The notes: generated from the sequence alone by a model not told the origin. A stretch of DNA of 64,000 bases from Streptomyces malaysiensis subsp. samsunensis (GCF_024519315.1 NZ_JANIIC010000001.1:62001-126000); one strand, 5' to 3'; numbered from the stretch's first letter, positions 36,134-45,907 are shown. Numbers and translations: made by a program.

Positions 36134-37246
36134 CTACGCCTGGCGGAAACCGATCGTCGGGACGGCCCGGCGCAGCGGCCAGGGGCGGGCGGCGCCCGGG
36201 AGCAGCCGGTCGAGGAAGGCGTAGCGGCGCAGCGCGCGGGCGGGCTGGTCGTCGTAGGCGCGGGCGTGCTGCCACCAGGCGGCGATCTCGACCCAGCCGG
36301 GCGCCGACAGCGAGCCGCCGAACTCCTGCACCGACAGCGCGGCGGTCAGCCCGGCGAAGGCCAACCGGTCGGCGAGCGGCCACCCGGCGAGCGTGCCGGT
36401 GACGAACCCGGCGACGAACACATCCCCGGCCCCGGTCGGGTCCAGGGCCTCCACGGAGATCGCGGGCACCTCCGCGGTCTCGCCGGTGCGGCCGTCGACC
36501 GCGTACGCCCCCTCGGAGCCGAGCGTGACGACGGCGAGCGGGACCAGGTCGGCGAGGGCACGGGCGGCGGCGCGCGGGCAGTCGGTGCGGGTGTAGCGCA
36601 TCGCCTCCTCGGCGTTGGGCAGGAACGCCTCGCAGTGCTCCAGCTCGGCGAGGTCGGCCGGATCCCAGCGGCCACTGTCGTCCCAGCCGACGTCCGCGAA
36701 GACCCTGCTGCCGTGGCGGGCGGCCTCGGCCACCCACTCCTGGCCGCGGCCGGGCACCAGGGAGGCCACGGCGGCGCGGGCCGGGGGCGGGCAGCTGGGC
36801 GCGGGCTCCTCGGGCGGCGGGGCCTCATGGCCGTGGGAGACCATGGTCCGCTCGCCCTCGTAGGCCATGGAGACGGTCACCGGGGAGTGCCAGCCGGGGA
36901 TGGTGCGGGAGAGCGAGAGATCGATCCCCTCGCCGCGGTCCAGGGCGTCGCGGCAGTAGTCCCCGTAGTGGTCGTCGCCGAAGGCGGCGGCGAGGGAGGT
37001 GCGCAGGCCGAGCCGGGCCAGGGCGGTGGCCATATTGGCGACGCCGCCGGGGCTCGAGCCCATGCCGCGGGCCCAGGACTCGGTGCCGCGGACGGGGGCG
37101 CTGTCGAGACCGGTGAAGATGATGTCCAGGAAGACGGTGCCGGTGAGATAGACATCGCACTCCGGGTCACCGGGCCGGCGCACGGTCGCGAGCGGGTCGA
37201 GCATGGGGTAGCCCGCCATGAGCTTGTCGCCGTCGTGTGTCGTCAC
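36134..37246 (-). CDS. PfkB-family carbohydrate kinase
   Basis: This 370-residue ribokinase-type enzyme phosphorylates a sugar or nucleoside. The substrate-binding stretch SSPGGVANMATALARLG and the catalytic anion hole DPTGAGDVFVAGF are conserved. The GTG at 37246 with GGGAGAG 4 nt upstream is preferred to the ATG at 37219. It lies downstream of rnz, separated by a 303-bp gap with a 59-bp tandem repeat. Substrate unknown. Confidence 0.9.
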   Translation of the reverse strand: MTTHDGDKLMAGYPMLDPLATVRRPGDPECDVYLTGTVFLDIIFTGLDSAPVRGTESWARGMGSSPGGVANMATALARLGLRTSLAAAFGDDHYGDYCRDALDRGEGIDLSLSRTIPGWHSPVTVSMAYEGERTMVSHGHEAPPPEEPAPSCPPPARAAVASLVPGRGQEWVAEAARHGSRVFADVGWDDSGRWDPADLAELEHCEAFLPNAEEAMRYTRTDCPRAAARALADLVPLAVVTLGSEGAYAVDGRTGETAEVPAISVEALDPTGAGDVFVAGFVTGTLAGWPLADRLAFAGLTAALSVQEFGGSLSAPGWVEIAAWWQHARAYDDQPARALRRYAFLDRLLPGAARPWPLRRAVPTIGFRQA

Positions 37247-37371
37247 CGCGCTCTCCCAGGTCTTGCGGGTCCGCCTCCATCGTCGGACGCGGGTGCGGCC
37301 AGTGTGCACGATGGGACCGACAAGGGGCCGGGGTCCGGCCACCGACCCCCTCCGGGGCCGCCTACCGGCCC

Positions 37372-37489
37372 GGGGACCCGCCACTGCCCCACCACGGGCC
37401 CGGAGCCAGCCACCGCCCCGTCTCGGGCCCGGGGACCCGCCACTGCCCCACCACGGGCCCGGAGCCAGCCACCGCCCCGTCTCGGGCCC
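37372..37489. repeat. 59-bp tandem repeat, two copies
   Basis: Two back-to-back copies starting GGGGACCCGCCACTGCCCCA (37372 and 37431) fill much of the gap between the rnz stop and the PfkB start. They appear identical. The rest of this 303-bp gap is C-rich and shows no gene. Confidence 0.8.
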
Positions 37490-37549
37490 GCGCCGTCCCG
37501 CGCCTTCCCGCGGGCCCGGACGGCTCCCGCCGGCCCTTCCTCGGCGCTC

Positions 37550-38470
37550 TCAGCGCCGTTTGGGCACCGCCACCGTCATCAGGTCCTGGGCGACCGTGAG
37601 CTCCCCCTCGAACCCGGCGGCCCGCGCCTGGCGCTCGAAGTCGGAGGGATCGCCGTAGCGCTGCGAGAAGTGCGTCAGCACCAGATGCCGCACCCCCGCC
37701 CCGGCGGCGACCCGGGCCGCCTGTCCCGCGGTCAGATGCCCGTACTCGACGGCCAGCGCCTCGTCCTCGTCCAGGAAGGTCGACTCGATGACCAGCAGAT
37801 CGCACCCCTGCGCCAGCGCGTCGGCGCCGTCGCACAGCCGGGTGTCCATGATGAACGCGAAGCGCTGCCCCGGGCGCACTTCGCTGACCTCCTCGATCGT
37901 GACCGTACGCCCCTCGACCTCCAGGACCCGCTCCCGCTGGAGCCGCCCGATCTCCGGGCCGCGGATGCCGAGCGCGGCGAGCCGCTCGGGCAGCATCCTG
38001 CGGCCGTCCGGCTCGATCAGGCGGTAGCCGTAGGACTCGACGGGGTGCGAGAGCCGGGCCGCCTCCAGGGTGTACGCGGAGGTGCGGGCCAGCATCGCGC
38101 CGTCACCGGCTACCGGCTCCTCGGTCAGCGCCACGGTCTCGCGGTAGGCGGTCGCGTACCGCAGCCGCTCGAAGAACCGCTGTCCGCTCGCCGGGTAGTG
38201 GGCCGTCACCCGGTGCGGCACCCGGTCGAGGTTGATCCGCTGGATCACCCCGGCCAGGCCCAGGGAGTGGTCCCCGTGGAAGTGCGTGACGCAGATCCGG
38301 TCGATGTCATGGGCGGCGACCCCGGCCCTCAGCATCTGGCGCTGGGTGCCCTCGCCGGGGTCGAACAGCAGGCCCTCACCGTCCCAGCGGAGCAGATAGC
38401 CGTTGTGGTTGCGGTGCCGTGTCGGCACCTGGCTCGCGGTGCCGAGGACGATCAGTTCCCGTGCGGACAA
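37550..38470 (-). CDS. rnz: Ribonuclease Z
   Basis: This 306-residue metallo-beta-lactamase-fold endonuclease removes 3' trailers from tRNA precursors. The zinc motif THFHGDH (His63, His65, Asp67, His68) is intact, with the [15 protein letters not shown] exosite-like stretch and [12 protein letters not shown]. The HIT-family gene lies 3 bp upstream on the same strand, so the pair is co-transcribed. Full length. Confidence 0.95.
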   Translation of the reverse strand: MSARELIVLGTASQVPTRHRNHNGYLLRWDGEGLLFDPGEGTQRQMLRAGVAAHDIDRICVTHFHGDHSLGLAGVIQRINLDRVPHRVTAHYPASGQRFFERLRYATAYRETVALTEEPVAGDGAMLARTSAYTLEAARLSHPVESYGYRLIEPDGRRMLPERLAALGIRGPEIGRLQRERVLEVEGRTVTIEEVSEVRPGQRFAFIMDTRLCDGADALAQGCDLLVIESTFLDEDEALAVEYGHLTAGQAARVAAGAGVRHLVLTHFSQRYGDPSDFERQARAAGFEGELTVAQDLMTVAVPKRR

Positions 38471-38473
38471 GGG

Positions 38474-38833
38474 TTATCCGGGAGGCCAGTTGAGCCCGCG
38501 GCCGCCGAGGACGTGGGCATGTGCGTGGAAGACGGTCTGCCCCGCGCCGGAGCCGGTGTTGAACACCACGCGGTAGCCCGTCTCGTCGAGCTTCTCATCG
38601 GCCGCGACCCCGCCCGCCTCGCGCAGCACATCCGCGGTGACCTGCGGTTCGGCCGCCGCGAGGGAGGCCGCGTCCGAGTAGTGCACCTTGGGGATCACCA
38701 GGACGTGCGTGGGCGCCTGGGGATTTATGTCGCGGAAGGCGACGGTGGTGTCCGTCTCACGGACGACGGTGGCCGGCACCTCCCCCGACACAATCTTGCA
38801 GAACAGGCAGTCGGCCTGCGGTTCTCCCGCCAC
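38474..38833 (-). CDS. HIT-family nucleotide-binding protein
   Basis: This 119-residue protein has the HIT motif HAHAHVLGG (His103, 105, 107) and the start CLFCKIVSGEVPA with two cysteines that may bind zinc. HIT proteins hydrolyse nucleoside phosphoramidates. The GTG at 38833 has AGGGAG 6 nt upstream. It is followed by rnz after 3 bp. Confidence 0.95.
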   Translation of the reverse strand: MAGEPQADCLFCKIVSGEVPATVVRETDTTVAFRDINPQAPTHVLVIPKVHYSDAASLAAAEPQVTADVLREAGGVAADEKLDETGYRVVFNTGSGAGQTVFHAHAHVLGGRGLNWPPG

Positions 38834-38911
38834 CGGTGGCTCCCTTACGGATCGTCGGCACCTACGGTCCGGATGGTACCGGGAGGCCCTGCCGGCGGAA
38901 GAGATCGTGGA

Positions 38912-39691
38912 CTACTCGCCCGGACCGGTGCCCTGACCGCCGCCCTCGGCGCCGGCCTTACCGGCGCCGTTCTCGGTGCCGGCCTGGCCGCCGCCGTCCT
39001 TACCGCCGCCGTCTTCGGTGCCGGCCTTACCGCCGCCGTCCTCGGTGGCCGGGTGGTCCGAGGGGTGGGTACGGGTGGGCTCGGGGCCCTCCGTGGTGCG
39101 GTGGTCCCACGGGTGGCTACGGGTGGGCTCGGGCCCCTCGGTCGTCCGGTGGTCCCAGGGATGGCTGCGCGTCGGCTCGGGGCCCTCCGTGGTCCGGTCG
39201 TCCGAGGGCTGACCGCCGGTCGGCCGGGGGCTCTCGGTGTCCCGGGCGCCGCCCTGGCACTCCCCGATCACATTCGCCTGGAAGACCTTCCGGCCGTCCA
39301 CCTGGCCGGTCAAGTCGCCCCGGACGCAGTGGTCCTCCCGTACGTAGGTGACCCGGCCCCTGATCCTGATGTCCTTGTCGTTCTCGGTCCTGCCCTGGCA
39401 GTCCACCCGCGCGTCGGTCTCCCCGGCCCGCTCGCTCCGCGAGGGCGAGGCACTGGCATCGGTACCTGCCGTACGGCCGTTCCTGAAGTCGGCGTTGCAG
39501 CTCATCCAGCGGACGCCGACACCGCCCCGCTCCAACGCCTCGGTGGTCACCCGGTCCGTGGTGATCGCGATCGTCGCGGAGCTGATGCTGCCGCCCGTCG
39601 GCTCACACCCCGTCACCGCGACCACCGCCGCGCCGACCACCGCGGCGGCACACAGCGCCCGTCCCCGCCTTGCCTGGCTCAATACCCCCAT
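38912..39691 (-). CDS. Putative lipoprotein with Thr/Pro/Glu repeats
   Basis: This 259-residue protein has a signal sequence ending in a lipobox (VVGAAVVAVTGC, Cys29), so it is probably lipid-anchored outside the membrane. A folded region follows with a few cysteines (WMSCNADFRNG, RVDCQGRTENDKDIRIRGRV, GECQGG), a DUF4333-like layout. The C-terminal 100 residues are three copies of TTEGPEPTRSHPWDHR and then Gly/Lys/Glu-rich repeats. The ATG at 39691 is chosen for the signal peptide. I do not know its function. It lies 78 bp upstream of the HIT gene. Confidence 0.7.
   Translation of the reverse strand: MGVLSQARRGRALCAAAVVGAAVVAVTGCEPTGGSISSATIAITTDRVTTEALERGGVGVRWMSCNADFRNGRTAGTDASASPSRSERAGETDARVDCQGRTENDKDIRIRGRVTYVREDHCVRGDLTGQVDGRKVFQANVIGECQGGARDTESPRPTGGQPSDDRTTEGPEPTRSHPWDHRTTEGPEPTRSHPWDHRTTEGPEPTRTHPSDHPATEDGGGKAGTEDGGGKDGGGQAGTENGAGKAGAEGGGQGTGPGE
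39056..39205 (-). repeat. 48-bp tandem repeat in the lipoprotein gene
   Basis: Three units of 48 bp encode the 16-residue block TTEGPEPTRSHPWDHR and its variants. The unit length is a multiple of three, so copy changes keep frame. Confidence 0.75.
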
Positions 39692-39833
39692 GGTGGATAG
39701 GTTCCCATCGGCCGACGCCAACCGGAAGGCCGTCCTCGGCCAGGTGCGGACCCGTCAGAAGAAGCGTTGGAGGGGCGCTCCAGAAGTCGTGGAGGGCGCG
39801 CCAGAGGCCGCGGAGGACCTTCTTCATCCCCCT

Positions 39834-40577
39834 TCATCCCCAGCGGCCGGTGCGGCCGAGCAGCAGCGCGGCGGCCGCCGTTCCGGCCGTGGAGGTGCGC
39901 AGCACGCTCGGGCCCAGCCGGTACGGCCGCGCGCCCGCCTCGGCGAAGGCCGCCAACTCCTCCGGGGAGACGCCCCCTTCGGGTCCGACGACCAACACGA
40001 TCTCGCCACTCGCGGGCAGTTGGGCCGTCGCGAGCGGTTCCGCGCCCTCCTCATGGAGCACGGCCGCGAACGCGGCCTCCGCGAGCAGCCGGGCCACCTG
40101 CCGGGTCGTCATCGCGTCCATGACCTCGGGGAAGGTCAGCCGACGGGACTGCTTGCCCGCCTCGCGCGCGGTGGACCGCCACTTGCCGAGCGCCTTGAGG
40201 CCGCGCTCGCCCTTCCACTGGGTGATGCAGCGGGCGGCCGACCACGGGACGACGGCGTCCACGCCGGTCTCCGTCATGGTCTCCACCGCCAGCTCGCCCC
40301 GGTCGCCCTTGGGCAGCGCCTGGACGACGGTGATCCTCGGCTCCGGGGCCGTCTCCTGGCGCACCTCGTCCACCGCGACCTGGAGCCGGTCCTTGCCCTC
40401 CACGGCCATCACGGTGCCCTGGACGCCCGTGCCGTGACCGTCCGTCAGCACCACCGGCTCACCGACGCGCAGCCGCCTTACGGACACCGCGTGACGCCCC
40501 TCCGGACCCTCCAGCCAGACCCGGGCCCCCGCGACCGCCCCCGCCAGGGAGTCGGCCACGAACACCGGGGCGGTCAC
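39834..40577 (-). CDS. rsmE: 16S rRNA (uracil1498-N3)-methyltransferase
   Basis: This 247-residue SPOUT methyltransferase has the knot motifs LVVGPEGGVSPEEL and RLGPSVLRTSTAGTAA. It methylates U1498 of 16S rRNA. Its start overlaps the nitronate monooxygenase stop by 4 nt, so the two are coupled. Confidence 0.95.
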   Translation of the reverse strand: MTAPVFVADSLAGAVAGARVWLEGPEGRHAVSVRRLRVGEPVVLTDGHGTGVQGTVMAVEGKDRLQVAVDEVRQETAPEPRITVVQALPKGDRGELAVETMTETGVDAVVPWSAARCITQWKGERGLKALGKWRSTAREAGKQSRRLTFPEVMDAMTTRQVARLLAEAAFAAVLHEEGAEPLATAQLPASGEIVLVVGPEGGVSPEELAAFAEAGARPYRLGPSVLRTSTAGTAAAALLLGRTGRWG

Positions 40578-41665
40578 GACACCGCACCCCGCTGGGGCTG
40601 AAAGCCCAACGCGCCCCGCGCCGCGTCGAGTTCGACCGCGAGCGTCTCCACAAGCCGCGCGGCGGGCAGCTCACGCGCCAGCCGGTGCCCCTGCCCGGCC
40701 CACAGCGCCATCCCCTGGGGGTCGCCCGCCTTGGCGGCCGCCTTACGGAGGCCGGAGGTCATGTGGTGCAGCTGGGGGTAGGCGGCGGGTGCGTACGGGC
40801 CGTGCTCGCGCATGAAGCGGTTGACCAGGCCCCGGGCCGGACGGCCGGAGAAGGCGCGGGTCAGCTCGGTCCGGCCGAACAGCGGATCCGTCATCGCCTG
40901 CTTGTGCAGCGCGTTCGCCCCGGACTCGGGGCACACCAGGAACGCCGTCCCCAGCTGGGCCGCGACCGCGCCCGCGGCCAGCGCGGCGGCGATCTGCGAA
41001 CCGCGCATCATGCCGCCCGCCGCGATGATCGGGATCTGGACGTACTCGCGGACCAGCGTGATCAGCGACAGCAGACCGAGCCCGACGCCCATCCCGTCGG
41101 CCGCCGGGTCATTGCTGTACGTGCCCTGGTGGCCGCCGGCCTCCACGCCCTGCACACAGACGGCGTCGGCGCCCGCCCACTGGGCGGTCTGCGCCTCGAC
41201 GGGCGAGGTCACGGTCACGACGGTGCGGGTGCCGACCTTGGCGAGGGCGTCGAGGACGGCGCGGGTCGGGCAGCCGAAGGTGAACGAGACGACCGGAACC
41301 GGGTTGTCGAGGAGCACCGCGAGCTTGGCGTCGTACGCGTCGTCGGAGCCCGAGTCCGGGTCGCCGAGCGAGGTCTCGTACCAGGCCGCCTCGCCCACGA
41401 GCCGCTCGCCGTAGGCCGCGACGGCGGCCGGGTCGGGGTTGGGCGGCTGCGGCATGAACAGATTGATGCCGAAGGGCCGGTCGGTCAGCCCCCGCAGCTG
41501 CTTGATCTCCTCATACATCGCCTCCGGCGTCTTGTAGCCGGCGGCGAGGAATCCGAGACCACCAGCCTCGGAGACAGTGGCGGCGAGCTGCGGGCAGGAG
41601 GCTCCACCCGCCATCGGCGCCTGCACGATCGGGTACCGGTGGAGATCGGTCAGCGCGGAGGACAT
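40574..41665 (-). CDS. Nitronate monooxygenase
   Basis: This 363-residue FMN-dependent TIM-barrel enzyme oxidises alkyl nitronates such as propionate 3-nitronate. IVQAPMAGGASCPQLAATVS at the N-terminus and the FMN-binding GVEAGGHQGTYSND, then PIIAAGGMMRGSQIAAALAA are visible. The start at 41665 follows CACGAT by 6 nt and looks leaderless. rsmE follows with a 4-nt overlap. Substrate may differ. Confidence 0.88.
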   Translation of the reverse strand: MSSALTDLHRYPIVQAPMAGGASCPQLAATVSEAGGLGFLAAGYKTPEAMYEEIKQLRGLTDRPFGINLFMPQPPNPDPAAVAAYGERLVGEAAWYETSLGDPDSGSDDAYDAKLAVLLDNPVPVVSFTFGCPTRAVLDALAKVGTRTVVTVTSPVEAQTAQWAGADAVCVQGVEAGGHQGTYSNDPAADGMGVGLGLLSLITLVREYVQIPIIAAGGMMRGSQIAAALAAGAVAAQLGTAFLVCPESGANALHKQAMTDPLFGRTELTRAFSGRPARGLVNRFMREHGPYAPAAYPQLHHMTSGLRKAAAKAGDPQGMALWAGQGHRLARELPAARLVETLAVELDAARGALGFQPQRGAVS

Positions 41666-41766
41666 GGCCACATCGTGTCATGCCCTCCGCACGGGCTCAC
41701 CACCGGATCAGGGGCGTCGCGGGACCCTCGGCGGCCCCGCCACGGGCCGATCCCGGCCCGTGGCGC

Positions 41767-42903
41767 CTACCGCCCGTTGAACGCGTCCTTCAAGCGCGAG
41801 AACAGCCCTTGCTGCCCCGGCTTGAACTCGCCGGTCGGGCGCTCCTCGCCGCGCAGCTTGGACAGCCGGCGCAGCAGCTCCTCCTGCTCCGGGTCCAGCT
41901 TGGTCGGGGTGGTCACCTCGACATGCACGATCAGATCGCCCCGGCCGCCGCCCCGCAGATGGGTGATGCCGCGCTGGTGCAGCGGGATCGACTGGCCGGA
42001 CTGGGTGCCGGGCCGGATGTCGACCTCGTCCAGACCGTCCAGCGTCTCCAGCGGCACCTTGGTGCCCAGCGCCGCCGCCGTCATCGGGATGGTCACCGTG
42101 CAGTGCATATCGTCGCCGCGCCGCTGGAAGACCGGATGCGGGACCTCGTGGATCTCCACATACAGATCGCCCGCCGGGCCGCCGCCGGGTCCGACCTCGC
42201 CCTCACCGGCCAGCTGGATCCTGGTGCCGTTGTCCACACCGGCGGGGATCTTCACCGTCAGGGTGCGCCGCGAGCGGACCCGACCGTCGCCCGCGCACTC
42301 CGGGCACGGGGTCGGCACCACGGTGCCGAAGCCCTGGCACTGCGGGCACGGCCGCGAGGTCATGACCTGGCCCAGGAAGGACCGCGTCACCTGGGAGACC
42401 TCACCGCGCCCACGGCACATGTCACAGGTCTGCGCCGAGGTGCCCGGCGCCGCGCCCTCGCCGCTGCACGTCGTGCAGACGACCGCGGTGTCGACCTGGA
42501 TGTCCTTGGTGGTGCCGAACGCGGCCTCGTTGAGCTCCACGTCCAGCCGGATCATCGCGTCCTGACCGCGCCGGGTTCTGGAGCGTGGGCCGCGCTGCGA
42601 GGCGGTGCCGAAGAAGGCGTCCATGATGTCGGAGAAGTTTCCGAAGCCGGCGCCGCCGAAGCCGCCGGCGCCACCGCCGCCCGCCCCCGACATCGGGTCC
42701 CCGCCCAGGTCGTAGACCTGCTTCTTCTGCGGATCCGACAGGACCTCATAAGCGGCGTTGATCTCCTTGAACCGCTCTTGGGTCTTCGGATCCGGGTTCA
42801 CATCCGGATGCAGCTCGCGTGCGAGCCGGCGGAATGCCTTCTTGATCTGGTCCTGCGAGGCATCACGCGGCACGCCCAGGACTGCGTAGTAGTCCGTCGC
42901 CAC
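41767..42903 (-). CDS. dnaJ: Chaperone protein DnaJ
   Basis: This 378-residue DnaJ has a J domain with HPD (ARELHPDVNPD), a Gly/Phe-rich stretch, four zinc-binding CxxCxGxG repeats (CTTCSGEG, CDMCRGRG, CPQCQGFG, CPECAGDG) and a C-terminal substrate domain. It stimulates DnaK. The GTG at 42903 abuts the hrcA stop, so it is part of the CIRCE-controlled hrcA operon. This is the hrcA-linked dnaJ (often called dnaJ2) of streptomycetes. Confidence 0.96.
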   Translation of the reverse strand: MATDYYAVLGVPRDASQDQIKKAFRRLARELHPDVNPDPKTQERFKEINAAYEVLSDPQKKQVYDLGGDPMSGAGGGGAGGFGGAGFGNFSDIMDAFFGTASQRGPRSRTRRGQDAMIRLDVELNEAAFGTTKDIQVDTAVVCTTCSGEGAAPGTSAQTCDMCRGRGEVSQVTRSFLGQVMTSRPCPQCQGFGTVVPTPCPECAGDGRVRSRRTLTVKIPAGVDNGTRIQLAGEGEVGPGGGPAGDLYVEIHEVPHPVFQRRGDDMHCTVTIPMTAAALGTKVPLETLDGLDEVDIRPGTQSGQSIPLHQRGITHLRGGGRGDLIVHVEVTTPTKLDPEQEELLRRLSKLRGEERPTGEFKPGQQGLFSRLKDAFNGR

Positions 42904-43920
42904 TTACGACTCCGCCAGGATCTGTCCGACGTAACGTGCCACTGCGCGTACCGCTCCCATCGTTCCGGGGTAGTCCATGCGGGTCGGTCCGACCACGCCG
43001 AGTTTGGCGACCGCCTCGTCGCCGGAACCGTAGCCGACCGCGACGACCGAGGTGGCGTTGAGCCCCTCGTGAGCATTCTCATGCCCGATGCGCACGGTCA
43101 TACCCGAGTCCTTGGCCTCGCCCAGCAGCTTGAGGAGGACGACCTGCTCCTCGAGTGCCTCCAGAACGGGCCGGATCGTCAGGGGAAAATCATGCACGAA
43201 GCGCGTGAGGTTCGCGGTGCCGCCGATCATCAGCCGCTCCTCGGTCTCCTCCACCAGCGTTTCGAGCAATGTTGACAGTACGATCGAGACGGTCCCCCGG
43301 TCCTCCTGTTCGAAGGACTCCGGAAGATCCTGCACCAACTGCGGCACATCCGCGAAACGCCGCCCCACGACCCGGCTGTTGAGCCGGGCGCGCAGATCGG
43401 CCAGCGAATCCTCGGAGACCGGGGCGGGGCAGTCCACCATGCGCTGCTCGACCCGGCCGGTGTCCGTGATCAACACCAGCATCACCCGGGCCGTGGCCAG
43501 CGGCAGCAGCTCCACATGGCGCACCGTCGAGCGGGTCAGCGACGGATACTGCACCACCGCCACCTGCCGGGTCAGCTGCGCCAGCAGCCGGACCGTGCGG
43601 CCCACCACATCGTCGAGGTCGACCGCACCGTCCAGGAAGTTCTGGATGGCCCGCCGCTCCGGGCTGGACAGCGGCTTGACCCCGGCCAGCCTGTCCACGA
43701 AGAGGCGGTAGCCCTTGTCCGTGGGGATCCGCCCGGCGCTCGTATGCGGCTGGGCGATGAAACCCTCGTCCTCCAGAGCGGCCATGTCGTTACGCACCGT
43801 GGCCGGGGAGACCCCCAGCCGGTGCCGCTCGGTGAGCGCCTTGGAACCGACCGGCTCCTCCGTCCCCACGTAGTCCTGGACAATGGCACGCAGCACTTCG
43901 AGTCTGCGTTCGCTGAGCAC
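42904..43920 (-). CDS. hrcA: Heat-inducible transcription repressor HrcA
   Basis: This 338-residue repressor of class I heat-shock genes starts [18 protein letters not shown], with a winged helix ([19 protein letters not shown]). It binds CIRCE elements and is kept active by GroEL. The GTG at 43920 has GGAGGT about 7 nt upstream and matches the family start; the longer open frame is rejected. A CIRCE element lies 42 bp upstream, so it represses its own operon with dnaJ. Confidence 0.96.
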   Translation of the reverse strand: MLSERRLEVLRAIVQDYVGTEEPVGSKALTERHRLGVSPATVRNDMAALEDEGFIAQPHTSAGRIPTDKGYRLFVDRLAGVKPLSSPERRAIQNFLDGAVDLDDVVGRTVRLLAQLTRQVAVVQYPSLTRSTVRHVELLPLATARVMLVLITDTGRVEQRMVDCPAPVSEDSLADLRARLNSRVVGRRFADVPQLVQDLPESFEQEDRGTVSIVLSTLLETLVEETEERLMIGGTANLTRFVHDFPLTIRPVLEALEEQVVLLKLLGEAKDSGMTVRIGHENAHEGLNATSVVAVGYGSGDEAVAKLGVVGPTRMDYPGTMGAVRAVARYVGQILAES

Positions 43921-43961
43921 CCCGCGCACCTCCAGTCCAGCGATCTCATCAGGTCGTCCGT

Positions 43962-43988
43962 CTGGCACTCACCAGGCACGAGTGCCAG
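43962..43988 (-). promoter_or_regulatory. CIRCE element
   Basis: CTGGCACTC (43962-43970), a 9-nt spacer, then GAGTGCCAG (43980-43988) is a perfect inverted repeat matching the CIRCE layout (9-N9-9). It is the HrcA operator upstream of hrcA. Confidence 0.95.
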
Positions 43989-44084
43989 AGCCCCTCCGCC
44001 AGTGTACGGCGGGGTGCGGTGGCATGGGCAAGAGCCGCCGCTGGCAGCAACTCTCCTCCATCCCCGTTGAGCTAGCGTCGCGGT

Positions 44085-44807
44085 ATGGAGACGTGTTGGG
44101 AAGAGGCAGGCTGGGAGCGGCTCGCCCCCGATGTGGTCCGCCGTCGGATGCCGGAGTGGGACGAGACGGTCGGCGTGGTCGTCGGCCGCACCGACATCCT
44201 CGTCGTGGACACCGGCGCGACCCTGCGCGCCGGGGCCGAACTGCGCTCCCTGATCACCCGGCTGACCGGCCGCCGCCCCACCCGGATCGCGCTCACCCAT
44301 CCGCACTTCGACCACGTCCTGGGCTCGGCCGCCTTCGCAGGCTGCGAGGTGTACGGGGCCACGGGCCTGGACGAGCTGCTGCGCCGTGAGCGGGAGACAC
44401 TGCGCGAGGACGCGATCCGCCACGGGGTGGACCGGGACGCCGCCACCGAGGCCGTGGACCACCTGGTCCGCCCGCACCATCTGGTCTCCGGGGAGCTCAC
44501 CCTCGACCTGGGCGGCCGGCCGGTGCTGCTGGCCAATGTCGGCCCTGGCCACACCGCCCATGACCTGGCCGTCCTGGTGCCCGGCCGACCCGAGGTGGTC
44601 TTCTGCGGCGATCTGGTGGAGGAGTCCGGCCCGCCCCAGGCCGGACCCGACGCCATCCCCGGCCACTGGCCCGCCGCCCTCGACCGGCTGCTCGCCCTCG
44701 GCGGCGCGGACGCGGTGTACGTCCCGGGGCACGGCTCGGTCGTGGACGCCGCGTTCGTACGGGCCCAACGCGACGAGCTGGCGGCCCGCTTCGGCGTGTC
44801 CGGCTAG
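44085..44807 (+). CDS. MBL-fold metallo-hydrolase
   Basis: This 240-residue beta-lactamase-fold hydrolase has the zinc motif THPHFDH and the later ligands NVGPGHTAHDL, FCGDLVEES and VPGHGSVVD. The substrate is not evident; relatives include glyoxalase II-like and quinone- or lactone-cleaving enzymes. It is divergent from hrcA. The start at 44085 is used without a clear ribosome site. Confidence 0.88.
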   Translation: METCWEEAGWERLAPDVVRRRMPEWDETVGVVVGRTDILVVDTGATLRAGAELRSLITRLTGRRPTRIALTHPHFDHVLGSAAFAGCEVYGATGLDELLRRERETLREDAIRHGVDRDAATEAVDHLVRPHHLVSGELTLDLGGRPVLLANVGPGHTAHDLAVLVPGRPEVVFCGDLVEESGPPQAGPDAIPGHWPAALDRLLALGGADAVYVPGHGSVVDAAFVRAQRDELAARFGVSG

Positions 44808-44885
44808 GCGGCGTCCTCCGGTCGGCGATCCAGTCGTCCGCCTCGTGGTTCCTCCGGCCGTCCAGTGGTTTCTCCAGCCGTTGGC

Positions 44886-44933
44886 CTAGTTGTCCGCCTA
44901 GCCGTTCGTCTAGTGGTCCGCCTAGTTGTCCGC
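44886..44933 (+). repeat. 12-bp tandem repeat
   Basis: Four 12-bp units of the type CTAGTTGTCCGC (starting 44886, 44898, 44910, 44922) lie between the MBL and DUF3097 genes. Confidence 0.7.
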
Positions 44934-44973
44934 CTACGGGAGCGGGCGGTCGTCGCGCGCTATCGTCACCCGG

Positions 44974-45795
44974 ATGCGACAGTACGACCCGGATCTGACC
45001 CCGCCCTGGAAGCGGCAGCGGCCCGCCCCCGAGGTTCCCGCCGAACCGGACCTCGTCGTGGAGGAGGTCACCACCGGGTTCTGCGGTGCCGTGATCCGCT
45101 GCGAGAAGACCGCCCAGGGCCCGACGGTCACTCTGGAGGACCGCTTCGGCAAACATCGTGTCTTCCCCATGGAGCCGCGCGGTTTTCTGCTCGAGGGGCG
45201 TGTCGTCACCCTCGTACGCCCGCGCGCGGCGGCCCCCAGCGCGCCCCGGCGGACGGCCTCGGGGTCGATCGCCGTTCCGGGAGCGCGCGCCAGGGTCGCC
45301 CGCGCGGGGCGCATCTACGTCGAGGGACGCCATGACGCGGAGCTGGTGGAGCGGGTCTGGGGCGACGATCTGCGCATCGAGGGCGTCGTCGTGGAGTACC
45401 TGGAGGGCGTGGACGACCTGCCCGCCATCGTCGAGGACTTCTCCCCCGGCCCGGACGCCCGCCTCGGCGTCCTGGTCGACCATCTGGTGGCGGGCTCCAA
45501 GGAGTCCCGTATCGCCGCGCAGGTGACCGACGAGCATGTGCTGGTCCTCGGCCACCCCTACATCGACATCTGGGAGGCCGTGAAGCCGTCCTCCCTCTCC
45601 ATCCCGGCCTGGCCGAAGGTGCCGCACGGCCAGGACTGGAAGAAGGGCGTCTGCCGCGCCCTGGGCTGGCCGGAGAACACCGGGGCCGCCTGGCAGCGGA
45701 TCCTGTCCTCGGTCCACTCCTACAAGGACCTCCAGCCGGAGCTCTTGGGGAAGGTCGAGGAGCTGATCGACTTCGTGACGGCCCCGCAAGGCTGA
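44974..45795 (+). CDS. DUF3097 family protein
   Basis: This 273-residue protein of a family confined to actinobacteria has GRIYVEGRHDAELVERVWGD, DDLPAIVEDFSPGPDARLGV and TDEHVLVLGHPYIDIWEAVK, which resemble a TOPRIM-like acidic fold. Its function is unknown; it is commonly found near hemW and hrcA. The ATG at 44974 follows TATCGT by 7 nt and is probably leaderless. Confidence 0.88.
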   Translation: MRQYDPDLTPPWKRQRPAPEVPAEPDLVVEEVTTGFCGAVIRCEKTAQGPTVTLEDRFGKHRVFPMEPRGFLLEGRVVTLVRPRAAAPSAPRRTASGSIAVPGARARVARAGRIYVEGRHDAELVERVWGDDLRIEGVVVEYLEGVDDLPAIVEDFSPGPDARLGVLVDHLVAGSKESRIAAQVTDEHVLVLGHPYIDIWEAVKPSSLSIPAWPKVPHGQDWKKGVCRALGWPENTGAAWQRILSSVHSYKDLQPELLGKVEELIDFVTAPQG

Positions 45796-45858
45796 CGGGG
45801 GTCCGGGAGGGTCGAGCGGGGCTGACGCCCCCGTAGGGCTGAGCAGAGCCGAGCAGGG

Positions 45859-45907
45859 CTCCCGGCTCCCGGCTCCCGGCTCCCGGCTCCCGGCTCCCGG
45901 CTCCCGG
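45859..45907. repeat. CTCCCGG heptamer repeat, seven copies
   Basis: Seven perfect head-to-tail CTCCCGG units sit in the gap between the convergent DUF3097 and hemW genes, ending within 2 bp of the hemW stop codon. Confidence 0.9.

Noticed and set aside
44886..44933. 12-bp repeat as an origin-type iteron
   Set aside because: Only four decayed copies, no AT-rich region or replication gene nearby.
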